A DNA stretch of 64,000 nt from Hypericum androsaemum (lineage: Eukaryota > Streptophyta > Magnoliopsida > Malpighiales > Hypericaceae): contig OZ023198.1 in NCBI GenBank assembly GCA_963995505.1, forward strand, positions 6,906,558 to 6,970,557, read 5' to 3'. Each line of letters starts with the position of its first letter. Position 1 is the first letter of the stretch. Positions 31,306 through 40,945 of the stretch are shown in pieces. The notes below the pieces were generated by a model. It had not been told where the DNA came from. It ran no database searches and saw only the letters and a program-made list of their open reading frames with translations. The translations under genes and the position numbers were made by a program.

Positions 31306-34300
31306 ATGTCGCATGAAGGTCAAACTATGGAAAACATAGACCTTAAGTTATTAGTGGATGCCTTGGCCGGGAAGCTCGAGCGGATGGTGCAAGCTCAGAT
31401 GGAGCCTTTGCAACTACGCGTGGATGCCGTGGAGAATTCTCGTGACAACCCCCATACGCGAGGCGAACTCCAAAGGCGTAGGAGAGGAGTACCTATTGGA
31501 GAATCGAGCGGAGCTGATTCTGAATCTGAAGAAGGCGTAGGCTCTACAAGGAGTCTTAGGAGAGCAAGAACAAACCGTCCACCTAGGGAGGCAAGGCCAA
31601 AGAGAGACGAAAACATAGGGAGTATCAAACTGAAGATACCTTCCTTTGCTGGTCGTTCTGACCCGGAGGCGTACTTAGAGTGGGAGAAGAAGATTGAGTT
31701 CGTGTTTGATTGCCACAATAGCTCCGAAGAAAAGAAGGTAAAACTTGCCATCACCGAATTCACTGATTATGCTATAACTTGGTGGGATCAACTTGTGACT
31801 AGCAGGAGGAGAAATAGAGAACGCCCTATAGCTACTTGGGAAGACATGAAAGTGGTGATGAGGAAGAGATTTGTTCCAAGTCATTACTATAGAGAGCTGT
31901 ATAAGAAGTTACAAGGAATGAGGCAAGGAAGTTTGAGTGTGGAGGAGTATTTCAAACAGATGGAGATGGCCATGATAAGAGCTGATATAGATGAAGATAG
32001 AGAAGTTACAATGGCAAGGTTCTTGAATGGACTCAATCCTGAAATTCAAGACAAAGTTGAGTTGCAACACTATGTGGAGTTGGAGGACATGGTGCATATG
32101 GCAACGAAAATTGAGAAGCAACTCAAGAGAGGAGAGGGGAGAACAAAAGCTACATCGAATTCTACTTGGAAGCCAAACTACCAAAAGAAGTTTGACAAGC
32201 CACAAGCAGCCAAAGTAGAGCATAAATCCGAGAGTTCTCAAGCTAATTCTCAAAGGAAAGTGGAAGTCACTCCAGCTAGGAACCGTGACATCAAGTGCTT
32301 TAAGTGTCAAGGAAGAGGGCACATCTCAAGTCAATGCCCTAACAAGCAAGCAATGGTGATCAAGGAGAGTGGAGAGATTGAAACTGAAGAAGAGGATTCG
32401 GAGCATGAAAGCATGCCTTCTTTGGAGGACGTATCCGAGGAAGAGTACCAAGCTGCTGAGAGGCTTACTCTTGTGTCTAGAAGAGCATTGAATGTGCAAG
32501 TAAAAGAAGAAAATGATGTGGCTCAAAGAGAAAATATTTTTCACACAAGGTGCTATGTCAAAGACAAGGTGTGTAGTGTCATCATAGATGGAGGAAGTTG
32601 TGCTAATGTCGCAAGCACTACTATGGTGGAGAAGTTGGGGTTGCTCACTGGAAAACACCCTAAGCCTTACAAACTACAATGGCTGAATGATAGTGGAGAA
32701 GTACGAGTGATGAAGCAAGTATTGGTAACATTCCGCATTGGCAACTATGAGGATGAAGTGTTGTGTGATGTTGTACCAATGCAAGCTGGTCATCTATTGT
32801 TAGGAAGGCCATGGCAGTTTGATAGGAAAGTGCATCATAATGGCTACACCAACAAATACTCATTTATACTTAAGAAGAGAGTAATCACCTTGGCACCCTT
32901 GTCACCATCACAAGTTTGTGAAGATCAAAGACTGTTGCAACAAGAAAGTGATGAGCAAAGAGAGCGTGACAAAAAGAAAAAGAATGAGAGAAGAGAAGAA
33001 GCCGAAAAAAAGATAAGAAAAACGGCCAATGGAGAGGAAAAGATTGAGAAAACAAAAGAAGCCGGAAAAACAGAAATTAAAACGGCCAAAGAGAGAAAAA
33101 ACGAGAGTTGGAAAAAGAGTTACTATGTGGGAACAAGTGATATTAAGCAAGCATGCTTTGCAAAGAAGCCTATGATCTTACTTCGGTATAGGGAGGCACT
33201 TTTAAACACTAACGAGCTTGAACCACATGTACCTAGTACGGTTGTGTCTCTTTTGCAGGATTACAAGGATGTCTTTCCCGACGAGCTACCACCTGGTTTG
33301 CCACCTATTCGTGGGATTGAACATCAAATAGACTTTGTCCCGGGAGCTACCATACCTAACCGTCCCGCATATAGAAGCAATCCTGAAGAGACAAAGGAGC
33401 TTGAGAAGCAAGTCAACGAGCTGTTGGAGAAAGGGTACGTAAGAGAGAGCATGAGTCCATGTGCTGTTCCAGTCCTACTTGTGCCCAAGAAGGATAAAAC
33501 ATGGAGAATGTGTGTTGATTGCCGAGCAGTCAACAACATAACGGTAAAATATCGTCACCCGATCCCTCGTTTAGATGACATGTTAGATGAGTTGCATGGT
33601 TCTTGCATGTTTTCTAAGATTGATTTGAAGAGTGGTTATCATCAAATTAGGATGAAAGAAGGAGATGAGTGGAAGACTGCTTTTAAAACTAAGTGTGGGT
33701 TGTATGAGTGGATGGTCATGCCATTTGGTTTGTCCAACGCACCTAGCACGTTTATGCGACTCATGAATCATGTTCTACGTCCATTCATTGGTAAATTTGT
33801 AGTTGTTTACTTTGATGATATACTCATCTATAGCAAGAACGTGGGGGATCATCTAGAACATTTGAAATCTGTCTTAGATGCACTTAGAGAAGAACAATTG
33901 TTTGCTAACTTGAAGAAGTGCACCTTTTGTACGGATAAGCTTGTATTCTTGGGTTTTGTTGTTGGAGCTAACGGAATACAGGTTGATGAAGAAAAGATCC
34001 GAGCTATCCGTGAATGGCCAAGCCCTACAAGTGTTGCTAATGTTAGGAGCTTTCATGGACTAGCTAGTTTTTATAGGAGATTTGTGAAGGACTTTAGTAG
34101 CATAGCCGCACCCATAACTGAAGTCATCAAGAAGAACGTGGGCTTTACTTGGGGAGAAGCACAAGAGCAGGCTTTCCAACTACTAAAAGGGAAGTTGACT
34201 AATGCACCCTTGTTAGCTTTACCTAATTTCTCTAAGACTTTTGAAATAGAGTGTGATGCTTCTGGTGTAGGAATTGGAGCTGTCCTTATGCAAGAAGGAA

Positions 34301-36066
34301 GACCCATTGCAACCTTGAATTACCCGACCTATGACAAGGAGTTGTACGCACTAGTTCGAGCACTGGAAACATGGCAGCATTACTTGTGGCCAAAGGAGTT
34401 CGTGATTCACACTGATCATGAGTCACTCAAGCACTTAAAGGGGCAACACAAGCTGAACAAGAGGCATGCACGATGGGTGGAGTTCATTGAGACATTTCCT
34501 TATGTCATTCGCTACAAGCAAGGTAAGGAAAATGTAGTGGCTGATGCACTATCACGAAGGTACGCCTTGATCTCAACTCTTGATGCTAAACTACTTGGCT
34601 TTGAACACATTAAAGAGATGTATGTTGATGATGTTGATTTTGGCGAGTTGTTTAGATCAACTGAAAGAAGTGCATTTGGTAAGTTCTTTCGTAATGAAGG
34701 TTACCTATTTCGTGAAAACAAACTTTGTGTGCCTAATTGTTCGATGCGAGAATTACTAATTCAGGAGGCACATGGAGGTGGCTTAATGGGGCATTTTGGA
34801 ATTGCAAAGACCTTGGCAATGCTACAAGATCATTTCTTTTGGCCACACATGAAGAGAGACGTTGAGAGAGTTTGTGGTCGTTGCATCACTTGCAAGCAAG
34901 CCAAGTCAAAGGTAAAACCCCATGGTTTGTACACCCCACTACCTATACCTAGTGAGCCCTGGATTGATATCTCTATGGATTTTGTGTTAGGCCTACCTAG
35001 GACTAAGCGTGGAAGAGATTCAATTTTTGTGGTAGTGGATAGGTTTTCTAAGATGGCACATTTCATTCCATGTCATAAAACTGATGATGCTTCAAACATT
35101 GCTGATTTGTTCTTTAGAGAGGTTGTTAGGTTACATGGCATGCCTAGGACAATTATCTCTGATAGAGATGCTAAATTCCTAAGTTACTTTTGGAAGACCT
35201 TGTGGTGCAAGTTAGGTACTAAGTTGTTGTTTTCTACTACTTGTCATCCTCAAACTGATGGTCAAACTGAAGTAGTAAATAGGACTTTGTCTACTCTTTT
35301 GAGAGCACTCATTAAGCATAACATTAAGACTTGGGAAGATTGTTTGCCTCATGTTGAGTTTGCTTATAATCGTTCTGTCCATTCAGCTACTCAATTCTCA
35401 CCATTTGAGCTTGTTTATGGATTTAATCCTTTGACTCCATTGGATTTATCACCTCTACCTTCGAGTGAGCATGTTAACTTAGATGGCAAGAAGAAAGCTG
35501 AATTTGTCAAGCAGTTACATGAGAAAGCTAGAATGAACATCGAGAAGCGCACGGAGCACTATGCAAGGCAAGCAAACAAAGGAAGGCACAAGGTTGTCTT
35601 TGAGCCGGGCGATTGGGTTTGGCTACATATGAGGAAGGAGCGTTTTCCTGTCCAAAGACGTTCAAAGTTGTTACCACGGGGAGATGGTCCATTCCAAGTG
35701 CTAGAACGCATTAATGATAATGCCTACAAGCTAGACCTTCCGGGTGAGTATAGTGTAAGTGCTTCGTTTAATGTGGCTGACTTGAGTCCGTTTGATGTAG
35801 GTGATGATTTGAGGACAAATCCTTTTCAAGAGGAGGGGAATGATGTGAGCAAGCCTAAGGACGCACCTACTATCAAGCTTGTAGACTCGAAGCAAGTTCA
35901 AGTTCCGATTGGGCCAATGACAAGAGCACGAGCTAGGAAGTTGCAATCTGACTTCAATGGATTAATGGAAGAAGTTTGGGCTCAATCAAGTGCGTGGAGG
36001 TCCAAGGACGTCCAAGAAGCCCAAGGGAGGCCCATGCACGTTTTGGAAGCTGAATGGGAGGCTTGA
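31306..36066 (+). CDS. gag-pol: R1-7 Gag-Pol polyprotein (1586 aa, open, RNase H deletion)
   Basis: Start [10 protein letters not shown]; same domain order as R1-2, with CCHC knuckle C331-C344, protease D428, YFDD at 835-838 and RNase H DASG near 984. About nine residues (YFSEKLSGA in sister copies) are missing after residue 1001, at 34308-34313, leaving [11 protein letters not shown]. The frame is kept, and integrase residues are therefore D1225, D1286 and E1322. One conserved Tyr near RT residue 797 is Cys (codon 33694-33696). The last 74 residues lie in the 3' LTR. The missing piece follows the first RNase H Asp and belongs to a conserved strand, so RNase H is probably impaired although the frame is open. 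Confidence 0.9.
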   Translation: MSHEGQTMENIDLKLLVDALAGKLERMVQAQMEPLQLRVDAVENSRDNPHTRGELQRRRRGVPIGESSGADSESEEGVGSTRSLRRARTNRPPREARPKRDENIGSIKLKIPSFAGRSDPEAYLEWEKKIEFVFDCHNSSEEKKVKLAITEFTDYAITWWDQLVTSRRRNRERPIATWEDMKVVMRKRFVPSHYYRELYKKLQGMRQGSLSVEEYFKQMEMAMIRADIDEDREVTMARFLNGLNPEIQDKVELQHYVELEDMVHMATKIEKQLKRGEGRTKATSNSTWKPNYQKKFDKPQAAKVEHKSESSQANSQRKVEVTPARNRDIKCFKCQGRGHISSQCPNKQAMVIKESGEIETEEEDSEHESMPSLEDVSEEEYQAAERLTLVSRRALNVQVKEENDVAQRENIFHTRCYVKDKVCSVIIDGGSCANVASTTMVEKLGLLTGKHPKPYKLQWLNDSGEVRVMKQVLVTFRIGNYEDEVLCDVVPMQAGHLLLGRPWQFDRKVHHNGYTNKYSFILKKRVITLAPLSPSQVCEDQRLLQQESDEQRERDKKKKNERREEAEKKIRKTANGEEKIEKTKEAGKTEIKTAKERKNESWKKSYYVGTSDIKQACFAKKPMILLRYREALLNTNELEPHVPSTVVSLLQDYKDVFPDELPPGLPPIRGIEHQIDFVPGATIPNRPAYRSNPEETKELEKQVNELLEKGYVRESMSPCAVPVLLVPKKDKTWRMCVDCRAVNNITVKYRHPIPRLDDMLDELHGSCMFSKIDLKSGYHQIRMKEGDEWKTAFKTKCGLYEWMVMPFGLSNAPSTFMRLMNHVLRPFIGKFVVVYFDDILIYSKNVGDHLEHLKSVLDALREEQLFANLKKCTFCTDKLVFLGFVVGANGIQVDEEKIRAIREWPSPTSVANVRSFHGLASFYRRFVKDFSSIAAPITEVIKKNVGFTWGEAQEQAFQLLKGKLTNAPLLALPNFSKTFEIECDASGVGIGAVLMQEGRPIATLNYPTYDKELYALVRALETWQHYLWPKEFVIHTDHESLKHLKGQHKLNKRHARWVEFIETFPYVIRYKQGKENVVADALSRRYALISTLDAKLLGFEHIKEMYVDDVDFGELFRSTERSAFGKFFRNEGYLFRENKLCVPNCSMRELLIQEAHGGGLMGHFGIAKTLAMLQDHFFWPHMKRDVERVCGRCITCKQAKSKVKPHGLYTPLPIPSEPWIDISMDFVLGLPRTKRGRDSIFVVVDRFSKMAHFIPCHKTDDASNIADLFFREVVRLHGMPRTIISDRDAKFLSYFWKTLWCKLGTKLLFSTTCHPQTDGQTEVVNRTLSTLLRALIKHNIKTWEDCLPHVEFAYNRSVHSATQFSPFELVYGFNPLTPLDLSPLPSSEHVNLDGKKKAEFVKQLHEKARMNIEKRTEHYARQANKGRHKVVFEPGDWVWLHMRKERFPVQRRSKLLPRGDGPFQVLERINDNAYKLDLPGEYSVSASFNVADLSPFDVGDDLRTNPFQEEGNDVSKPKDAPTIKLVDSKQVQVPIGPMTRARARKLQSDFNGLMEEVWAQSSAWRSKDVQEAQGRPMHVLEAEWEA
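35828..35840 (+). promoter_or_regulatory. R1-7 polypurine tract
   Basis: AAGAGGAGGGGAA adjacent to the 3' LTR, within pol codons. Confidence 0.78.
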
Positions 36067-36644
36067 CATGCACGTAAGCTTCTAGATACATGCGCACATG
36101 GAGAATCAAGAGGAATCAGCCTATTTAGTCCGTGCATCTATTTGTTTTGGACGTGCACCTAGTAGTTATTCTATTAGATATTATTTGCTTATATTATTCC
36201 TTATTTAGTTGAATAAGTTCGGCCAGAATCTCTTTAGAATAGGAAAGAATTTTGGCCAGCCGTAAACTCCTTATTTGGAGTTAGTTTCGTTTAGGAAAGT
36301 TGTAAGACATGAGGATCCTATATAAAGAGGCGTCCCCCTTCAATAAAGAACACAACAATTCGGAAATTGCTTAGCATTGGCTAATTGAGAGTTTTGATAC
36401 TCGTTTGTTCTTGCTTAGGCTGGTGAGTCGTCTTGGCTAGAATTTATCTTTCACTTATCAAGCGGATCATCCATCCCCGCTCGTGGCGTGATACGACCTT
36501 AGGTCAAGGTTCAGAAGCTCTTGCAGCGGGTTAAGGTTCAATTTCGTGCCTTAGTTCTTGTGAGTTCTTGTGAGTTGTGATCTATTCCATTCTAAAGTAA
36601 CAAACGGTCCGAGTTGTGAGTCTTTTCCGCGAAGATTCATATCA
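35841..36644 (+). repeat. R1-7 3' LTR (804 bp)
   Basis: Partner of 29893-30696; the pol stop codon at 36064-36066 lies inside it. Confidence 0.94.
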
Positions 36645-36649
36645 AGTGG

Positions 36650-37153
36650 GATCTTGTACTTCCTATTGCTGAGTTCGCTTACAATGGGGCTGTCCATAGA
36701 TCTACTGGCCAGTTTCCATTCTCTTTGGTTTACACGAAGGTGCCTAATCATTTGGTTGATGTGTCCGTAGTGCCAAGGCCTCTTCGTGCCAACCCCGCTG
36801 CTGTGACCTATGCGGAACATGTCCAAAGTGTGCTTGATGCGGTCAAGAAGAGGCTGGAAGCAACGTACTCCAAGGAGAAGGCGCGAGTGGATGAGCATAG
36901 GCGTGCACAATTGTTCTTGCCGGGAGACAAGGTTATAGTGCATTTTCGCAAGGAACGCATGCCCGCGCACTTAGGAGGCAAGTTGCAAGCCCGGAAGTTT
37001 GGCCCTTACAAGGTGTTGAGGCGAGTCAATGACAATGCCTACGTGATTGATCTACCGGAAGACTTGGGAGTGTCGAAGACGTTCAACGTTGCGGATTTAA
37101 CTCCGTACCATGATCCGCTTCCTATGCCGTCCAGGTTGGCTGCTCGGACCTAG
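36650..37153 (+). pseudogene. R2-1 integrase C-terminus
   Basis: Continues the integrase after R1-7: IAEFAYNGAVHRSTGQFPFSLVY, a basic stretch, the [23 protein letters not shown] module (GPY/F type) and [11 protein letters not shown], ending PSRLAART with TAG at 37151-37153. No chromodomain is recognisable. The stop is 22 bases before the 3' LTR, unlike R1, whose frame continues into the LTR. Confidence 0.9.
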
Positions 37154-37162
37154 CATGCTCTT

Positions 37163-37175
37163 AAGGAGGGGAGGA
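37163..37175 (+). promoter_or_regulatory. R2-1 polypurine tract
   Basis: AAGGAGGGGAGGA directly before the 3' LTR. Confidence 0.8.
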
Positions 37176-37628
37176 TGACGTAGGACATCCTAGTTTCTCA
37201 TCAATCCTCATCAAAGCTGTCTGAACTAGTGATTAATTACTTGTGTTTAATTTGCGAATGTAATAAGGCAAGCGAAAGTCATTATTAGGCGGTTAAAGTT
37301 GATGGAACGGCTGGCTGAAAGGTGAGAAGGTGCGTGGTTAATATTGCCTTAATGCCGCCTGAAATCACGCCCCTATTTGTACTCGCTTGGAAGGAAATAA
37401 ACGGACAGACGAAGAGAGGATTTGAATCCAACAAAACTAACCGTGCTCTCCTATTTTGCATGGTTTTGCAAATGTATTGAAAGATTGGCCCTCTTATTGG
37501 CTGTTTTCTTCGGAAAACACACCTTTGCTTGGACTCGGAAGGATCAAAGCCAAAGGATTAAACTGTTCGTTGCACGATTGGTCGTTCCATCCCACTCGTT
37601 TATCACTTCCTTTCGTTGTGCTACGCCA
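37176..37628 (+). repeat. R2-1 3' LTR (453 bp)
   Basis: TGACGTAGGACATCC to GCTACGCCA, followed by the GCTTC target duplication. Confidence 0.93.
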
Positions 37629-37633
37629 GCTTC

Positions 37634-39492
37634 TTTTCAAAGCATGCTTGCTTAATATCACTTACTCCCACATAGTAACTCTTTTTCCAACTCTCGGTTT
37701 TTCTCTCATTGGCCGTTTTAATTTCTGTTTTTCCGGCTTCTTTTGTTTTCTCAATCTTTTCCTCTCCATTGGCCGTTTTTCTTATCTTTTTTTCGGCTTC
37801 TTCTCTCCTCTCAATCTTTTTCTTTTTGTCACGCTCTCTTTGCTCATCACTTTCTTTTTGCAACTGTCATTGATCTTCACAAACTTGTGATGGTGACAAG
37901 GGTGCCAAGGTGATTACTCTCTTCTTAAGTATAAATGAATATTTGTTGGTGTAGCCATCATGATGCACTTTCCTATCAAACTGCCATGGCCTTCCTAACA
38001 ATAGATGACCAGCTTGCATTGGTACAACATCACACAACACTTCATCCTCATAGTTGCCAATGCGGAATGTTACCAATACTTGCTTCATCACTCGTACTTC
38101 TCCACTATCATTCAGCCATTGTAGTTTGTAAGGCTTAGGGTGTTTTCCAGTGAGTAACCCTAACTTCTCCACCATAGTAGTGCTTGCGACATTAGCACAA
38201 CTTCCTCCATCTATGATGACACTACACACCTTGTCTTTGACATAGCACCTTGTGTGAAAAATATTTTCTCTTTGAGCCACATCATTTTCTTCTTTTACTT
38301 GCACATTCAATGCTCTTCTAGACACAAGAGTAAGCCTCTCAGCAGCTTGGTACTCTTCCTCGGATACGTCCTCCAAAGAAGGCATGCTTTCATGCTCCGA
38401 ATCCACTTCCTCAGTTTCAATCTCTCCACTTTCCTTGATCACCATTGCTTGCTTATTAGGGCATTGACTTGAGATGTGCCCTCTTCCTTGACACTTAAAG
38501 CACTTGATGTCACGGTTCCTAGCTGGAGTGACTTCCACTTTCCTTTGAGAATTAGCTTGAGAACTCTCGGATTTATGCTCTACTTTGGCTGCTTGTGGCT
38601 TGTCAAACTTCTTTTGGTAGTTTGGCTTCCAAGTAGAACTCGATGTAGCTCTTGTTCTCCCCTCTCCTCTCTTGAGTTGCTTCTCAATTTTCGTTGCCAT
38701 ATGCACCATGTCCTCCAACTCCACATAGTGTTGCAACTCAACTTTGTCTTGAATTTCAGGATTGAGTCCATTCAAGAATCTTGCCATTGTAACTTCTCTA
38801 TCTTCATCTATATCAGCTCTTATCATGGCCATCTCCATCTGTTTGAAATACTCCTCCACGCTCAAATTTCCTTGCCTCATTCCTTGTAACTTCTTATACA
38901 GCCCTCTATAGTAATGACTTGGAACAAATCTCTTCCTCATCACCACTTTCATGTCTTCCCAAGTAGCTATAGGGCGTTCTCCGTTTCTCCTCCTGCTTGT
39001 CACAAGTTGATCCCACCAAGTTATAGCATAATCAGTGAATTCGGTGATGGCAAGTTTTACCTTCTTTGCTTCGGAGCTATTGTGGCAATCAAACACGAAC
39101 TCAATCTTCTTCTCCCACTCTAAGTATGCCTCCGGGTCAGAACGACCAGCAAAGGAGGGTATCTTCAGTTTGATACTCCCTATGTTGTCGTCTCTCTTTT
39201 GCCTCGCCTCCCTAGGTGGGCGGTTTGTTCTTGCTCTCCTAAGACTCCTTGTAGAGCCTACGCCTTCTTCAGATTCAGAATCAGCTCCGCTCGACTCTCC
39301 AATAGGTACTCCTCTCCTACGCCTTTGGAGTTCGCCTCGCGTTTGGGGGTTGTCACGAGAATTCTCCGCGGCATCCACGCGTAGTTGCAAAGGCTCCATC
39401 TGAGCTTGCACCATCTGCTCGAGCTTCCCGGCCAAGGCATCCACTAATAACTTAAGGTCTATGCTTCCCATAGTTTGACCTTCATGCGACAT
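37634..39492 (-). pseudogene. R1-4 gag, protease and linker (one stop; separated from pol by R2-1)
   Basis: Minus-strand frame starting [10 protein letters not shown] at 39492. Gag, CCHC knuckle and protease IIDGGS are intact. A TGA at 37867-37869 replaces a CGA Arg codon soon after the protease; this is a C-to-T change at a CpG. Beyond it the frame stays open through the charged linker to the R2-1 insertion, and resumes at 15903. Confidence 0.9.
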
Positions 39493-40106
39493 GTTTGCTA
39501 CAAGAAAAATTGGTTAGTAAAAAAAATTATGGCCTCACAAGCTCACTCCCTTACGTGTATACTCTCAATGTAAGGTGCACTCAAGTTCACTTGTGTTTGC
39601 ACTCAAATATTTGGCTTTTCTCTCTAAGGTACTCGCACACTCTTGCCTTTTTCCTCTCGTGTTACTTGTATGTTCTTACTAAAGCTAGAACAGCCTTTGC
39701 TTGAGCTTCACGCTTTAACAAACAGAATGTTAAAGTTCCTCTTTTGGCCTTTCTTTGCTTTTTAGTCTTGCTTGTCCCTTTTCTTGATCAGCTGCTGTGC
39801 CTTCTTTAGTTCGCTAGCTTCCTTTTTGATTTTGCTTCCTCTTTAGCTTGCGGCTTCCAAATTAGTCGTGCGGGCCAACTTAGGACTAACTTCTTCCTGT
39901 TTTGTTTCCTCTCTTTTTTTTTTCCTTTTCTTTTTCTTTTCTTTCCTTTTCTTTTCTTTTCTTTTCTGTTTTTGCTTCACTCGTTTGTTTTCCTCTCTTT
40001 TCTCTCGAACAGCGAAGAACCTCACGGATTAGCAAGCAACAAAACGAACCCCAAAAAAAAAAAAGAACAAGAATAACAAGGATAATGAACTAAAGTAACA
40101 AGCTAA
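39493..40106 (-). other. R1-4 untranslated leader
   Basis: About 614 bases without a gene: splice-acceptor-like motif just upstream of the ATG (TAG version, 39498-39520), stem-loop at 39713-39735, and a purine tract (about 39905-40013 as pyrimidines on the + strand). Confidence 0.78.
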
Positions 40107-40118
40107 GCTCTGATACCA
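40107..40118 (-). promoter_or_regulatory. R1-4 primer binding site
   Basis: GCTCTGATACCA on the + strand, the reverse complement of TGGTATCAGAGC, two bases from the 5' LTR. Confidence 0.92.
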
Positions 40119-40120
40119 AA

Positions 40121-40940
40121 TGATATGAATCTCCGCGGAAAAGACTCACAACTCGGACCGTTTGTTACTTCAGAATGGAACAGATCACAACTCACAAGAA
40201 CTCACAAGAACTAAGGCGCGAAATTGAACCTTAACCCGCTGCAAGAGCTTCTGAACCTTGACCTAAGGTCGTATCACGCCACGAGCGGGGATGGATGATC
40301 CGCTTGATAAGTGAAAGATAAATTCTAGCCAAGACGACTCACCAGCCTAAGCAAGAACAAACGAGTATCTAAACTCACAATTAGCCAATGCTAAGTAATT
40401 CTCCGAATAGTTATGCCTTTATTGAATGAGGATGCCTCTTTATATAGGCTCCATAAGTCTTTCAACTTCCTAAACGAAAACTAACTCCAAATAAGGAGTT
40501 CAAGGCTGGCCAAAATTCTCCTTCCTAATTTAAAGGGATTTTGGCCGAAATATTCAACTAAGTAGGAAAACAATCTAAACATAGATAACTAATAGACTAT
40601 CTAGTAAATATCACGTCCTAAAACATAGTAGATGCAATTCCTAAAATTTAGGGACGCATGTCCAAGATAAGCTTGAAATTCACGTGCGCGTGGATCCAGG
40701 AGATTGCGTGCATCTCAAACTTCCCATTTAGCTTCCAAAACGAGCATGGGCCTCCCTTGGACTTCTTGGACGTCCTTGGTCCTCCACGCACTTGCTTGAG
40801 CCCAAACTTCTTGCATTAGTCCATTGAAGTCAGATTGCAACTTCCTAGCTCTTGCTCTTGTCATTGGCCCAATTGGAACTTGAACTTGCTGCGAGTCTAC
40901 AAGCTTGATAGTAGGTGCATCCTTAGGCTTGCTCACATCA
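40121..40940 (-). repeat. R1-4 5' LTR (820 bp)
   Basis: Partner of 12381-13200, followed by GCTAA (40941-40945), the second half of the target duplication in R1-3. Confidence 0.93.
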
Positions 40941-40945
40941 GCTAA

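Larger units (their letters stand above)
29893..36644 (+). mobile_element. R1-7: full-length R1 element (804-bp LTR), gag-pol open
   Basis: 6752 bp with LTRs at 29893-30696 and 35841-36644 and target duplication AGTGG (29888-29892, 36645-36649) in R2-1 integrase; the uninterrupted R2-2 sequence near 62855 confirms the empty site. Three LTR differences by eye. One open gag-pol frame with a 27-bp deletion in RNase H. Confidence 0.95.
15904..37628 (+). mobile_element. R2-1: Ty3/gypsy element of family R2, hosting three R1 insertions
   Basis: LTRs at 15904-16356 and 37176-37628 with target duplication GCTTC (15899-15903, 37629-37633) in the pol of R1-4. Its own pieces are 15904-17019, 23834-25348, 29575-29892 and 36650-37628, about 3.9 kb. 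Comparison with R2-2 shows that roughly 1.6 kb (rest of RT, RNase H, start of integrase) was lost in the deletion that also truncated R1-6. The LTRs differ at five of 453 positions by eye. Confidence 0.93.
12381..40940 (-). mobile_element. R1-4: R1 element (820-bp LTR subfamily), split by R2-1
   Basis: Minus-strand element with LTRs at 12381-13200 and 40121-40940 and target duplication GCTAA on both sides. Its own sequence is about 6.83 kb; the remaining 21.7 kb is R2-1 and its guests, inserted between the charged linker and RT. The LTRs differ at three positions by eye. The only clear coding lesion besides the insertion is one stop (37867-37869). Confidence 0.93.

Noticed and set aside
36650..37153. 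Chromodomain at the end of R2 or R1 integrase
   Set aside because: After the GPY/F-like module both proteins end (R2) or continue into an unrelated tail (R1); no chromodomain-like aromatic pattern is visible.
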